The notes beneath the pieces were generated by a model. The model was not told the origin of the DNA and made no database searches. It was given only the letters and a program-made list of their open reading frames with translations. Shown here piece by piece: positions 9,274 to 20,115 of a stretch of DNA of 64,000 nucleotides (its first letter is position 1; each line of letters opens with the position of its first letter). This stretch comes from Rhizobium leguminosarum (GTDB lineage Bacteria; Pseudomonadota; Alphaproteobacteria; Rhizobiales; Rhizobiaceae), in the NCBI RefSeq assembly GCF_001679785.1, contig NZ_CP016286.1:4033501-4097500 (forward strand). The letters run 5' to 3'. The position numbers and the translations under genes were made by a program.

Positions 9274-10384
9274 CCACGCATCGGACTTCGTCCTGCAGGC
9301 CATAAGCTTCGACACTCTGGAAGGCTGGAAGGATGATGATCCCTCCGGCCTTTTTGAAGTCATGCGAAGCTGCCGGCGGCAGATCACCGATGTCAAACCG
9401 TACCGCACCGGATCGCTGGGCCTGAGCTCGGAAGACCTCCTTCCGCTTCTCGCCGCCGCCGAAGAATTCACGCCGTCATCTCCGGAATCGGCGCGCGCCT
9501 TTTTCGAGACGCACTGCCGGCCCTTTCTGATTCGCCGCAAGGACGGCAATTCCGGTTTCGTCACCGCCTTCTACGAACCTGATATCGACGTGTCGGATCG
9601 GCCGGACGAAATTTTCCGTTTTCCTTTCTACCGGCGTCCGGACGATCTGATCGATCTCGACGACGCCAATCGGCCCGCCGGGCTCGACAAGGCCTATGCT
9701 TTCGGGCGTCTGCATGGGGGACACGTCACTGCCTATCCGGACCGCCGCGCCATCGATCAGGGATTTCTCGAGGGCCGCGGCCTCGAAATCGCCTGGGCGA
9801 AGTCGAAGGTCGATGTCTTCTTCGTGCATGTGCAAGGTGCTGCCCGCCTACGCTATGAGGATGGTCGTATCGGCCGCATCACCTATGCGGCGAAGGCCGG
9901 CCATGCTTTCTCGGCGATCGGCAAGCTGCTGATCGAGCGCGGCGAGATCGATCGGGCCGAGATTTCGATGCAGGCGATCCGGGCCTGGCTGGCGCGCAAT
10001 CCCGAGCGCGTCGATGAAGTGTTATGGCATAACCGCTCTTATATTTTTTTCCGTGATGCACCGGTTGCCGATCCGCAGGCAGGTCCGATCGCGGCCGCCA
10101 AGGTGCCGCTTCTCGCTGGGCGCGCGCTTGCGGTCGACCGGATGATCCATACCTTCGGCTTTCCCTTTTTCATTCGCGCCGACAGCCTCACCCATCTCGA
10201 CCAGGGCCGGCCGTTCCGCAGGCTGATGCTGGCGCTCGATACCGGTTCGGCGATCGTCGGGCCGGCGCGGGGTGATATCTTTACCGGTTCGGGGGATATC
10301 GCCGGGGAAAGTGCCGGCACCGTCCGCAACGAGGCCGATTTCGTCATCCTCATTACCAATGCCGCCGCTGGACGATTCGACTGA
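9266..10384 (+). CDS. mltA: MltA-type lytic murein transglycosylase
   Basis: A 372-residue protein with the MltA domain (about 90-260: GFVTAFYEPDIDVSDRP, GRGLEIAWAKSKVDVFFVHVQGAARL) and the C-terminal 3D domain (about 285-370: LMLALDTGSAI, GDIFTGSG, DFVILI) with its three Asp. Such enzymes cleave the MurNAc-GlcNAc bond of peptidoglycan, forming 1,6-anhydroMurNAc. Oddly, no signal peptide or lipobox is visible at MSDHASDFVLQ, nor in the possible extension from 9206. ATG 9266 overlaps the Tim44-like gene (ATGAGTGA). The stop overlaps the smr start by 1 nt. Confidence 0.9.
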   Translation: MSDHASDFVLQAISFDTLEGWKDDDPSGLFEVMRSCRRQITDVKPYRTGSLGLSSEDLLPLLAAAEEFTPSSPESARAFFETHCRPFLIRRKDGNSGFVTAFYEPDIDVSDRPDEIFRFPFYRRPDDLIDLDDANRPAGLDKAYAFGRLHGGHVTAYPDRRAIDQGFLEGRGLEIAWAKSKVDVFFVHVQGAARLRYEDGRIGRITYAAKAGHAFSAIGKLLIERGEIDRAEISMQAIRAWLARNPERVDEVLWHNRSYIFFRDAPVADPQAGPIAAAKVPLLAGRALAVDRMIHTFGFPFFIRADSLTHLDQGRPFRRLMLALDTGSAIVGPARGDIFTGSGDIAGESAGTVRNEADFVILITNAAAGRFD

Positions 10385-10950
10385 TGGCCAGGGATCGCAA
10401 GCTCAGCGCCGACGAGAGGATCCTCTGGGGCAAGGTCGCCCGCAGCACGCGGCCGATGCCCGGCAAGGCGGGGGCGTTGACCGAACTCGATGCCTTTCTT
10501 GCCGAAGCCGAAGCGGCGGCCGAACGGGAACAGGAAAAGCAGACGCCCGCGACACCTACGCCGCTGCAGCCGACAGCACCGTCAATGGCAAAGCCATCGG
10601 CCGGGGTGCATCATCCGCTGGAAAAGCCGGTCAAGCGGAAGATCGCCAAGGGTCGGCTGGCGCTCGAAGCGCGGATCGACCTGCACGGGCTGGTGCAGAG
10701 CGAGGCCCATGCCATCCTTCTCGATTTTCTGATCCGCGCCCACGAGCGCGGCATGCGCCATGTGCTTGTGATCACGGGCAAGGGCAGCTCGATGGGCAGC
10801 GACGGCGCGCTTAAGCGGGCAGTGCCTCTCTGGTTCTCGAAGCCGGAATTTCGCTACCTGATCTCCTCCTATGAGTCGGCCGCACAGCATCATGGCGGTG
10901 AGGGCGCGCTCTACATTCGCCTGTCGCGACGGCATGGGGAAAGGCCATGA
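10384..10950 (+). CDS. Smr-domain protein
   Basis: A 188-residue protein with a basic, Pro/Ala/Glu-rich N-terminal half and a C-terminal Smr domain (about 98-187): RIDLHGLVQSEAH, VLVITGKGSS and HGGEGALYIRLSRR. These match the DLHG, GKG and HGGxGA(L/F) motifs of the MutS2-type Smr nuclease family. The substrate in rhizobia is unknown. The start overlaps mltA by 1 nt (TGATG) and the end overlaps the XRE gene by 4 nt (ATGA). Confidence 0.9.
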   Translation: MARDRKLSADERILWGKVARSTRPMPGKAGALTELDAFLAEAEAAAEREQEKQTPATPTPLQPTAPSMAKPSAGVHHPLEKPVKRKIAKGRLALEARIDLHGLVQSEAHAILLDFLIRAHERGMRHVLVITGKGSSMGSDGALKRAVPLWFSKPEFRYLISSYESAAQHHGGEGALYIRLSRRHGERP

Positions 10951-11324
10951 CACCCTTCGGAGAGGCGGTTCGCAGGTTGCGGGCGCGCAAGGGCGTCTCG
11001 CAGAAGGAGATGGCGGAAGCGCTGAATGTCTCTCCTGCCTATCTCTCGGCGCTCGAACATGGAAAGCGTGGTTTGCCGACATTCGATCTGCTGCAGCGCA
11101 TCGCCGGTTACTTCAACATCATCTGGGATGAGGCCGAGGAACTGTTCCTGCTCGCCCGCTCCTCGGACCCGCGCGTCGTGATCGACACCTCCGGCCTGCC
11201 GCCGGAATATACCGAATTTGCCAACCGGCTGGCCCGGCGGATTCGCAACCTTGACAGTGCAGAGATAGGCCGGTTATCGGCTCTTCTCGAAAAAGGCGGC
11301 AAAGGCGACGGAAAAGCGTCATAA
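10947..11324 (+). CDS. XRE-family helix-turn-helix regulator
   Basis: A 125-residue DNA-binding protein with a clear HTH_3 domain at about 4-60: FGEAVRRLRARKGVSQKEMAEALNVSPAYLSALEHGKRGLPTFDLL, with recognition helix SPAYLSALE. The C-terminal half has no recognisable ligand domain. It sits between smr and gyrB; its targets are unknown. Confidence 0.9.
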   Translation: MTPFGEAVRRLRARKGVSQKEMAEALNVSPAYLSALEHGKRGLPTFDLLQRIAGYFNIIWDEAEELFLLARSSDPRVVIDTSGLPPEYTEFANRLARRIRNLDSAEIGRLSALLEKGGKGDGKAS

Positions 11325-13895
<2,571 letters not shown>

Positions 13896-13916
13896 TTGAT
13901 ATTGCAGAAATAAATG

Positions 13917-13951
13917 GCCCCGCTATCTTTAGGATGGCGGGGCTTTCGTTT
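13917..13951 (+). terminator. gyrB terminator
   Basis: Hairpin GCCCCGC-TATC / GATG-GCGGGGC (13917-13943, one T-G pair) followed by TTTCGTTT, 21 bases after the gyrB stop. Confidence 0.85.
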
Positions 13952-13975
13952 GCCCGATATCTGCCTTGGCTTCGC

Positions 13976-14575
13976 TCAATTCGCGACGAAGCGCCCGTTG
14001 AAGGCGACCTCGGAGAGCGGCTTTCGCTGGCTCGGGAATTCGCGCGCCTGATAGCGCTCGGAAAGGACGCTCTTGTCGGCCAGATGACCGACGGCGATCC
14101 CGGCTTCGACACGGTAACCCTCCGGAATAGCGAACGCTTTCCTGATCTCCTCATGCTTGATGCCGCCCATGCCATGGGCATAAAAACCGGAGAGGCGCGC
14201 CTGCAGCGCCAAGTATCCCCAGGCCGCACCGGCATCGAAGGAATGGGTGTAGCTCGGCTTTTCCTCAGCTGAGCCGGCGGCCCCAGTGAAGGCGCGCGAC
14301 ACGACGAAGATCAGCGCTGATGCATGCCTGGCCCACTCCTGGTTGGATTCGTTGAGCAACGCGACGAATTTCTCCCAATGCTCAGATCCCTTGAGGCCAT
14401 AGATGAAGCGCCAGGGCTGCTGGTTGAAAGAGGACGGCGCCCAATGGGCGGCGTCGAGCAGACTGAGCAGCTGCTTTTCCTCAATGATTTCGCCGGTGAA
14501 GGCGCGCGGCGACCAGCGGTCGAGAAAGATCGAATCGATAGGATAGTCCGATTCGCGGCTATTGCTCTTCGTCAT
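13976..14575 (-). CDS. Nitroreductase-family FMN oxidoreductase
   Basis: A 199-residue protein of the nitroreductase superfamily, FMN enzymes using NAD(P)H. The FMN phosphate-binding RWSPRAFTG is near 21-29, WAPSSFNQQPWRF near 45-57, and the closing glycine-rich GIAVGHLADK near 160. Family members reduce nitroaromatics, quinones or flavins; the natural substrate here cannot be read from sequence. It is convergent with gyrB. Confidence 0.87.
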   Translation of the reverse strand: MTKSNSRESDYPIDSIFLDRWSPRAFTGEIIEEKQLLSLLDAAHWAPSSFNQQPWRFIYGLKGSEHWEKFVALLNESNQEWARHASALIFVVSRAFTGAAGSAEEKPSYTHSFDAGAAWGYLALQARLSGFYAHGMGGIKHEEIRKAFAIPEGYRVEAGIAVGHLADKSVLSERYQAREFPSQRKPLSEVAFNGRFVAN

Positions 14576-14617
14576 GCTTGTTCCATGGTTTGGGGAAGAA
14601 TTTGGATCGGGTTCGGC

Positions 14618-14902
14618 TTAGTTCGTCCAGACGATGTCGAGTTCTTCGCGGAAGGCGAAGCGCTTCAGATGATCGTCGATGACGTGCTGCATCCTTTCCT
14701 GTTGCGAGGGATCGGCGACGGAAAGTGTCATGGTCAGCGCCGCATCGTCGGCCGCAAATGTCACCTCGGCCGTATCGCTGAACGGCACCCGGCCCTTCAG
14801 AGGATCAAATTCGACGCTGAATTTATGGCTCCAGTGTTTGCAGAGCTGCTGCAGGTAGCGGCCCGCATGTTCGGTCCGTACGACGGCCTTCGAGAGATGC
14901 AT
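14618..14902 (-). CDS. DUF2218 protein
   Basis: A 94-residue protein matching DUF2218: AVVRTEHAGRYLQQLCKHWSHK followed by a strand-rich half ending HLKRFAFREELDIVW. Function is unknown; homologues are often next to siderophore or redox genes. The start at ATG 14902 has a GGAG Shine-Dalgarno six bases upstream and fits the family length. A GTG at 14950 would add 16 residues. It lies 42 bases upstream of the nitroreductase on the same strand, so the two are probably co-transcribed. Confidence 0.82.
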   Translation of the reverse strand: MHLSKAVVRTEHAGRYLQQLCKHWSHKFSVEFDPLKGRVPFSDTAEVTFAADDAALTMTLSVADPSQQERMQHVIDDHLKRFAFREELDIVWTN

Positions 14903-15071
14903 TTCGAACTCCACGTCATTTTTATAGCAGAGACATATTTCCTGCTTCACCGGCTTGGCAAGCGCAGCATCGTCGCAGTTTGGGTGTACAGACTGTCTTC
15001 ATAAAAGCGGCCTCACGCCCGCGTCGAAGCAGGGTAATCAACCATTTCGTCAATCGATCGGGGAGTTGCGC

Positions 15072-16025
15072 ATGCTGGTGAACGGAAAATGGACGGAAGA
15101 CTGGCAGCCCGTTCAGGCAAAGGACGAAAAGGGCGGCTTCGTCCGCCAGACCTCGAGTTTCCGCAATTGGGTGACCCCGGATGGTAGCGCCGGGCCGACG
15201 GGCGAAGGCGGCTTTGAAGCCAGCGCCGGCCGTTACCATCTCTATGTCGCCTATATCTGCCCCTGGGCCTCGCGCACCCTGATCGGCCGCAAGCTCAAAG
15301 GCCTGGAAGATATCATCTCGGTCTCGGTCGTCGAGCCGCTGCTGGGCAAGCAGGGCTGGCGCTTCGGTGACTATCCCGGCGCGACGGAGGATCACGTCAA
15401 CGGCGTAACCTATATGCATGAAATCTATACCAGGGCAGCACCCGATTTCACCGGCCGGGCCACCGTGCCGGTTCTCTGGGACAAGCAGAAAAAAACCATC
15501 GTCAACAATGAATCCGCCGATATTCTGCGTATACTGAACAGCGGCTTCGGCGGTCTGGCAAAAAATCCGATCGATCTTTACCCAGCGGAGAGGCGCACCG
15601 AGATCGATGCTTTCAACGATCGCATCTATCCTGCCCTCAACAACGGTGTCTACCGCGCCGGTTTCGCCACCACGCAGATCGCCTACGAAGAAGCCTTTGC
15701 CGATGTCTTTGCCTGTCTCGACTGGGTCGAGCAGCAGTTCGAGGGCCGGTCTTTTCTCTTTGCCGATCACCCCACCGAGACGGATATCCGGCTTTTTGTA
15801 ACGCTGGTGCGCTTCGACGTCGCCTATCACGGCATCTTCAAATGCAATCTGCGCCGGCTTTCCGACTATGCCAATCTGCGCGCCTTCTGTCACCAAATGC
15901 TGGATTGGCCGGGCATCGGTGAAACGGTGAATCTCGATCATATCAAGCGCGGCTACTATTCGATCGAAAGCCTCAATCCGACGAAGATCATTCCCTCCGG
16001 CCCGGATCTGGCGGAAATTTTTTAG
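15072..16025 (+). CDS. Glutathionyl-hydroquinone reductase (Xi-class GST, YqjG/PcpF type)
   Basis: A 317-residue protein of the ECM4/YqjG group, which removes glutathione from S-glutathionyl-hydroquinones. The N-terminal thioredoxin-like domain carries the catalytic Cys in YICPWASRT (about 63), and the C-terminal all-helical domain contains ADHPTETDIRLFVTLVRFD, typical of the class. ATG 15072 has GGGGAG seven bases upstream; an in-frame start at 14955 is rejected because the extra 39 residues are not conserved. The stop codon lies inside a partial repeat (see 16023). Confidence 0.92.
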   Translation: MLVNGKWTEDWQPVQAKDEKGGFVRQTSSFRNWVTPDGSAGPTGEGGFEASAGRYHLYVAYICPWASRTLIGRKLKGLEDIISVSVVEPLLGKQGWRFGDYPGATEDHVNGVTYMHEIYTRAAPDFTGRATVPVLWDKQKKTIVNNESADILRILNSGFGGLAKNPIDLYPAERRTEIDAFNDRIYPALNNGVYRAGFATTQIAYEEAFADVFACLDWVEQQFEGRSFLFADHPTETDIRLFVTLVRFDVAYHGIFKCNLRRLSDYANLRAFCHQMLDWPGIGETVNLDHIKRGYYSIESLNPTKIIPSGPDLAEIF

Positions 16026-16037
16026 AGCATGATGCCG
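16023..16037 (+). repeat. Half copy of the GAGCATGATGCCG palindromic repeat
   Basis: The 15 bases TAGAGCATGATGCCG are identical to one arm of the hairpin at 49919-49968 (reverse strand). The other arm is missing, and the sequence diverges downstream. The first three bases are the stop codon of the reductase gene. Confidence 0.55.
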
Positions 16038-16175
16038 GCGGGTACGGGCGGCTTTCGGCAGAAAATCATCCGAATCGCGGCGAAGCCGTACCACTTCCCG
16101 GCAAAGCCGTAATGACACCGATGAATAATTCGTTCATAGGTGGCTGCAAATCCGTTTTCGATGAGGAGGAATTCC

Positions 16176-17018
16176 ATGAAGCTGATGCGTGTTGGCGAAG
16201 CAGGCAGTGAAAAACCAGCACTTCTCGATGCCGATGGCAAGATCCGCGATCTCTCCGGTCATGTCGCCGATATCGGCGGTGAAGCGATCGGACCGGCAGG
16301 CCTTGCAAAGATAGCGGCGATCGATCCGAAGAGCCTTCCGGAACTTGTCCCCGGCCGCATCGGCGCCTGCGTCGCGGGCACTGGCAAGTTCATCTGCATC
16401 GGCTTGAATTATTCGGATCATGCTGCCGAAACCGGTGCGACCGTGCCGCCCGAGCCGATCATCTTCATGAAAGCAACATCCGCAATCGTCGGACCGAACG
16501 ACAACGTCATCATCCCGCGCGGTTCGGAAAAGACCGATTGGGAAGTCGAGCTCGGCGTCGTCATCGGCAAAACCGCCAAATATGTGACGGAAGCCGAAGC
16601 GCTGGATTATGTCGCCGGTTATTGCGTTTCCAATGACGTTTCCGAGCGCGCTTTCCAGACCGAGCGTTCCGGTCAGTGGACCAAGGGCAAATCCTGCGAC
16701 ACCTTTGGCCCGATCGGCCCCTGGCTTGTGACCAAGGATGAAATTGCCGAACCGCAGAACCTCGGCATGTGGCTGACGGTCAACGGCCAGAAGATGCAGA
16801 ACGGCTCATCGAAAACGATGGTTTACGGGGTTGCGTTCCTCGTCTCCTATCTCAGCCAGTTCATGTCGCTGCATCCCGGTGACGTGATCTCGACCGGCAC
16901 GCCCCCGGGCGTCGGCATGGGCCTCAAGCCGCCGCGTTATCTCAAGGCCGGCGACGTGGTCGAACTCGGCATCGAAGGTCTCGGCACGCAGAAACAGACC
17001 TTTGTAGCGGATCGTTAA
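16176..17018 (+). CDS. Fumarylacetoacetate hydrolase-family enzyme
   Basis: A 280-residue FAH-superfamily protein. The metal site is seen in DWEVELGVVIGK (two Glu) and SNDVSERAFQ (Asp), and the oxyanion region in ICIGLNYSDHA. The C-terminal GDVISTGTPPGVGMGL is conserved. Closest by eye to the enzymes called ureidoglycolate lyase or 2,4-diketo-3-deoxy-fuconate/rhamnonate hydrolase; substrate assignment is uncertain and no sugar or purine catabolic genes flank it. ATG 16176 has GAGGAGGA five bases upstream. Confidence 0.88.
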   Translation: MKLMRVGEAGSEKPALLDADGKIRDLSGHVADIGGEAIGPAGLAKIAAIDPKSLPELVPGRIGACVAGTGKFICIGLNYSDHAAETGATVPPEPIIFMKATSAIVGPNDNVIIPRGSEKTDWEVELGVVIGKTAKYVTEAEALDYVAGYCVSNDVSERAFQTERSGQWTKGKSCDTFGPIGPWLVTKDEIAEPQNLGMWLTVNGQKMQNGSSKTMVYGVAFLVSYLSQFMSLHPGDVISTGTPPGVGMGLKPPRYLKAGDVVELGIEGLGTQKQTFVADR

Positions 17019-17061
17019 CGACGCTTCCTGTTGAGAAACTTAAGTTTTCAGGTCGATTATG

Positions 17062-17088
17062 ATGCCGGGGATCAATTCTCCGGCATTT
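17062..17088 (+). terminator. Terminator after the FAH-family gene
   Basis: Stem ATGCCGG-GGA / TCT-CCGGCAT with a short loop (17062-17086) followed by TTTCTTG, 43 bases after the stop. Confidence 0.65.
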
Positions 17089-17111
17089 CTTGTGTGGGTC
17101 TGGTGCGTCAA

Positions 17112-17126
17112 TGTTGCTGTGCAACA
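17112..17126. promoter_or_regulatory. Palindrome upstream of phaZ, possible PhaR/AniA operator
   Basis: Perfect inverted repeat TGTTGC-TGT-GCAACA with a TGC-N3-GCA core, 98 bases before the phaZ start. PhaR-type regulators of PHB genes are reported to bind CTGC-N3/4-GCAG-like sites. The link is inference. Confidence 0.4.
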
Positions 17127-17223
17127 AAAACCTGTTAGTCTGCGCTACGTGCCCGCGTTACGAAAAGAGTCGATGCCTCTCAATCGGTGTTATCTTTTCG
17201 ATAGAGAAAGGTGGCGCCTTCCA

Positions 17224-18501
17224 ATGTTTTATCAGCTTTATGAATTGAACCATGCCGCCATGGCGCCGTTTCGCGCCGCGGCCGATATCATGCGATTTGC
17301 CTATGCCAATCCGCTGAATCCGTTCTCCCATACGCCATTCGGTCGCACGATGGCGGCAAGTCTAGAAATGTTCGAACGCACGACGCGCCGCTACGGGAAA
17401 CCGGAATTCGGACTGAAGCAGACGACGATCGGTGACAAGACGGTGTCCGTCCGCGAAGAGATCGTCTGGTCGCGACCCTTCTGCAATCTTCTGCATTTCG
17501 CCCGCAGTGTTCCCGCCGCCCGCGGCAATGATCCACGCATTCTGATCGTCGCGCCGATGTCCGGCCACTATGCCACGCTGCTGCGCGGCACGGTCGAGGC
17601 GCTGCTGCCGAGTGCCGATATCTACATCACCGACTGGATCGACGCCCGCATGGTGCCGATGACGGAAGGCACGTTCGATTTCGACGATTACGTCGACTAC
17701 GTCATCGAGATGCTGCATTTCCTCGGTCAGGACACGCATGTCATTGCCGTCTGTCAGCCTTCCGTCCCGGTGCTGGCTGCCGCTGCCGTGATGGAAGAAG
17801 CCAGGGATCCGCTTTCGCCGGCGTCGATGACACTGATGGGCGGCCCGATCGACACACGCATCAACCCGACGGCGGTCAACAAGCTCGCTCAGGAGCGGTC
17901 GCTGCAGTGGTTCTCCGACAATGTCATCATGAACGTGCCCTGGCCGCAGCCGGGCTTCATGCGCCCGGTCTATCCAGGATTCCTGCAGCTTTCGGGCTTC
18001 ATGTCGATGAATCTTGATCGCCATCTCGTCGCGCACAAGGAGTTCTTCATGCATCTCGTGAAGAACGACGGCGAGCCGGAAAGACATCGCGATTTCTACG
18101 ACGAATATCTCGCGGTCATGGATCTGACCGCCGAATTTTATCTGCAGACGGTGGAGGAGGTCTTCATTAAGCATTCGCTGCCGAAGGGCGAACTGATGCA
18201 TCGCGGCAAACGCGTCGATCCGGCGGCAATTCGCAATGTGGCGCTGCTGACCGTCGAAGGTGAGAATGACGATATCTCCGGGGTTGGCCAGACAATGGCG
18301 GCGCAGACCATCTGCGTGAACATTCCCGAAGATATGCGCATGCATTATCTTCAGCCGGATGTCGGCCATTATGGTGTTTTCAACGGCTCACGTTTCCGCC
18401 GCGAGATCGCGCCGCGCATCATCAATTTCGTCCGCCAGCATTCCCGTTCCGCCATCAAGCCTCCAATCCCGCGTGTCATCAAGGGCGGCCGCACGGGCTG
18501 A
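17224..18501 (+). CDS. phaZ: Intracellular poly(3-hydroxybutyrate) depolymerase
   Basis: A 425-residue intracellular PHB depolymerase that mobilises stored polyhydroxybutyrate granules. The nucleophile elbow reads VIAVCQPSVPVLAA, with Cys in place of the lipase Ser, as in the PhaZa1/rhizobial PhaZ family. TDWIDARMVP and the C-terminal QPDVGHYGVFNGSRFR, containing the catalytic His, are present. ATG 17224 (MFYQLYELNHAAM) is chosen: AAAGGTGG lies 10 bases upstream, and the 55-residue extension from 17059 lacks homology and would cover the upstream palindrome. No signal peptide, as expected for a granule-associated enzyme. Confidence 0.93.
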   Translation: MFYQLYELNHAAMAPFRAAADIMRFAYANPLNPFSHTPFGRTMAASLEMFERTTRRYGKPEFGLKQTTIGDKTVSVREEIVWSRPFCNLLHFARSVPAARGNDPRILIVAPMSGHYATLLRGTVEALLPSADIYITDWIDARMVPMTEGTFDFDDYVDYVIEMLHFLGQDTHVIAVCQPSVPVLAAAAVMEEARDPLSPASMTLMGGPIDTRINPTAVNKLAQERSLQWFSDNVIMNVPWPQPGFMRPVYPGFLQLSGFMSMNLDRHLVAHKEFFMHLVKNDGEPERHRDFYDEYLAVMDLTAEFYLQTVEEVFIKHSLPKGELMHRGKRVDPAAIRNVALLTVEGENDDISGVGQTMAAQTICVNIPEDMRMHYLQPDVGHYGVFNGSRFRREIAPRIINFVRQHSRSAIKPPIPRVIKGGRTG

Positions 18502-18646
18502 ATCAGAGGTAGCTGAATTAGCAAAACGGATTCAAGGCCTTGTCCGATTTCGCGGGCAATCGTCTTGAAGGCGGTTATTGCGGTAACCACATCGATTTCA
18601 GCGTTCGGTATTCTGCCGGGCGCGGAAAGCGAGGGATACCCGCACG

Positions 18647-19081
18647 ATGAACCAGTCAGCATTGCTTCGACCGGATTGGACTCCGGCTACCATTGCCCTG
18701 ATGATTCTCGGCTTCATGGTTTTCTGGCCTCTGGGTCTTGCCATGCTTGCCTACATCATCTTCGGCGACCGTCTGCGCGGCTTCAAGCGTGACGTCAACC
18801 AGGCGACCGATGGCTTCTTTGCCTCCTGCCGCCGACCGCATGGCCGTCACCGCCCGCATTTTTCGACCGGCAACGTCGCCTTTGACGACTGGCGCAAGGC
18901 CGAACTCGACCGGATGGAGGAAGAGCGCCGCAAGCTTGACGAAATGCGCGAGGAATTCGACTCCTATCTGCGCGAGCTCCGCCGCGCCAAGGATCAGGAA
19001 GAGTTCGACCGCTTCATGCGCGACCGCAGGAACGCCAAGCGCGATGACAACGGCCCGGTGGCTGAATATCAGACGCCGTAA
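18647..19081 (+). CDS. DUF2852 membrane protein
   Basis: A 144-residue protein with one membrane segment (about 16-40, TIALMILGFMVFWPLGLAMLAYIIF) and a charged coiled-coil-like C-terminal half (FDDWRKAELDRMEEERRKLDEMREEFDSYLREL, about 80-115). This is the pattern of DUF2852, found mainly in alphaproteobacteria; function unknown. It is monocistronic by appearance, with a terminator just after it. Confidence 0.85.
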   Translation: MNQSALLRPDWTPATIALMILGFMVFWPLGLAMLAYIIFGDRLRGFKRDVNQATDGFFASCRRPHGRHRPHFSTGNVAFDDWRKAELDRMEEERRKLDEMREEFDSYLRELRRAKDQEEFDRFMRDRRNAKRDDNGPVAEYQTP

Positions 19082-19103
19082 ACGCCTGAACGATGAATTG
19101 ATG

Positions 19104-19129
19104 ACCGGCATCTCTCGATGCCGGTTTTT
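19104..19129 (+). terminator. Terminator after the DUF2852 gene
   Basis: Perfect 9-bp stem ACCGGCATC / GATGCCGGT with a TCTC loop, running into TTTTT. Confidence 0.9.
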
Positions 19130-19188
19130 CCATGTCTGCCCTTCCGGCGATCATTTAGATTTGCCGGCGAATCGTATAGAAAACACGC

Positions 19189-19947
19189 ATGTTCTCGCTT
19201 CTGAAAACAAGGTCGAAGGCGCGAAAGCCGGCTCCGCCCGAAATGCGGACGCTCGATGTCGCCGGCCGGCTCATGCCGCTGACGATCAAGCAGCATGACC
19301 GGGCGACACGCATCACGCTGCGTATCGAACCGGGTGGCCGCGCCTTGAAGATGACGGTGCCGAAAGGCCTTGCGACGCGTGAGGTCAATGCCTTCCTCGA
19401 TCGTCACCAGGGCTGGCTGCTTACCAAGCTTGCCAAGTTTTCGACCGATACCGGCCTGCGTGATGGCGGCGAAATCCTCCTTCGCGGCGTTTCTCACCGC
19501 ATCCAGCATAGCGGCAGCTTGCGCGGGCTGACGGAGGTGGTTTCCATAGACGGCATCCCGGTGTTGCGCGTCAGCGGCATGCCGGAACATGTCGGACGGC
19601 GCATTGCGGCCTTTCTCAAGAAGGAGGCGCGCGCCGATCTCGCAAGACTGGCGACGATGCATGCCGCAACGATCCGGGCGCCGATCCGTTCGATCTCGAT
19701 GAAGGATACCCGTAGCCGCTGGGGCTCCTGTTCGTCTGAAGGAAATCTGAGCTTTTCGTGGCGTATCGTCATGGCGCCGCCGTCGGTGATCGATTATCTC
19801 GCCGCCCATGAGGTCGCCCACCTCAAGGAAATGAATCACGGCCCGCACTTCTGGGCCCTCTGTGGCAAACTTTGCCCCGGCGTGGACGAGGCGAAATCCT
19901 GGCTCAAGCGGCATGGCAGCCAGTTGCATGCCATCGATTTCGACTAG
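19189..19947 (+). CDS. YgjP-type (DUF45) zinc metallopeptidase-like protein
   Basis: A 252-residue protein with the zinc signature HEVAH in YLAAHEVAHLKEMNHGPHFW (about 205-224), whose third ligand is the His in NHGPHFW. The DTRSRWGSCSSEGNLSFSWRIVMAP segment preceding it is characteristic of the M48-related YgjP/DUF45 family. The substrate is not established. No signal peptide or membrane segment is seen. A palindromic repeat begins at its stop codon. Confidence 0.88.
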   Translation: MFSLLKTRSKARKPAPPEMRTLDVAGRLMPLTIKQHDRATRITLRIEPGGRALKMTVPKGLATREVNAFLDRHQGWLLTKLAKFSTDTGLRDGGEILLRGVSHRIQHSGSLRGLTEVVSIDGIPVLRVSGMPEHVGRRIAAFLKKEARADLARLATMHAATIRAPIRSISMKDTRSRWGSCSSEGNLSFSWRIVMAPPSVIDYLAAHEVAHLKEMNHGPHFWALCGKLCPGVDEAKSWLKRHGSQLHAIDFD

Positions 19948-20037
19948 CGCATAAACCCCGAAAATCGGAATCGGTTTTTCGGAAAGGATCATGCGCAGAT
20001 TTAAAGTGTTAGAGCGTCCTTTGGACGCGCGGCGCTC
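19947..20037 (+). repeat. Two-module palindromic intergenic repeat, copy C
   Basis: Module 1 is a hairpin with outer arms GCGCAT (19947) and ATGCGC (19991) and inner arms CCGAAAA / TTTTCGG. The linker ATTTAAAGTG leads to module 2, AGCGTCCTTTG, with a perfect GCGTCC-TTT-GGACGC stem inside GAGCG/CGCTC arms. Same order and linker as the copies at 42226 and 54421. It lies between the YgjP-type gene and trpF. Confidence 0.75.
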
Positions 20038-20115
20038 CAGCCGAGAGCCGCGCTAAATTCAGCGTCCGTCGCAAATTGGCTCGACTCTTTCCGCATTTCG
20101 TGTCACTTCGCTGCC

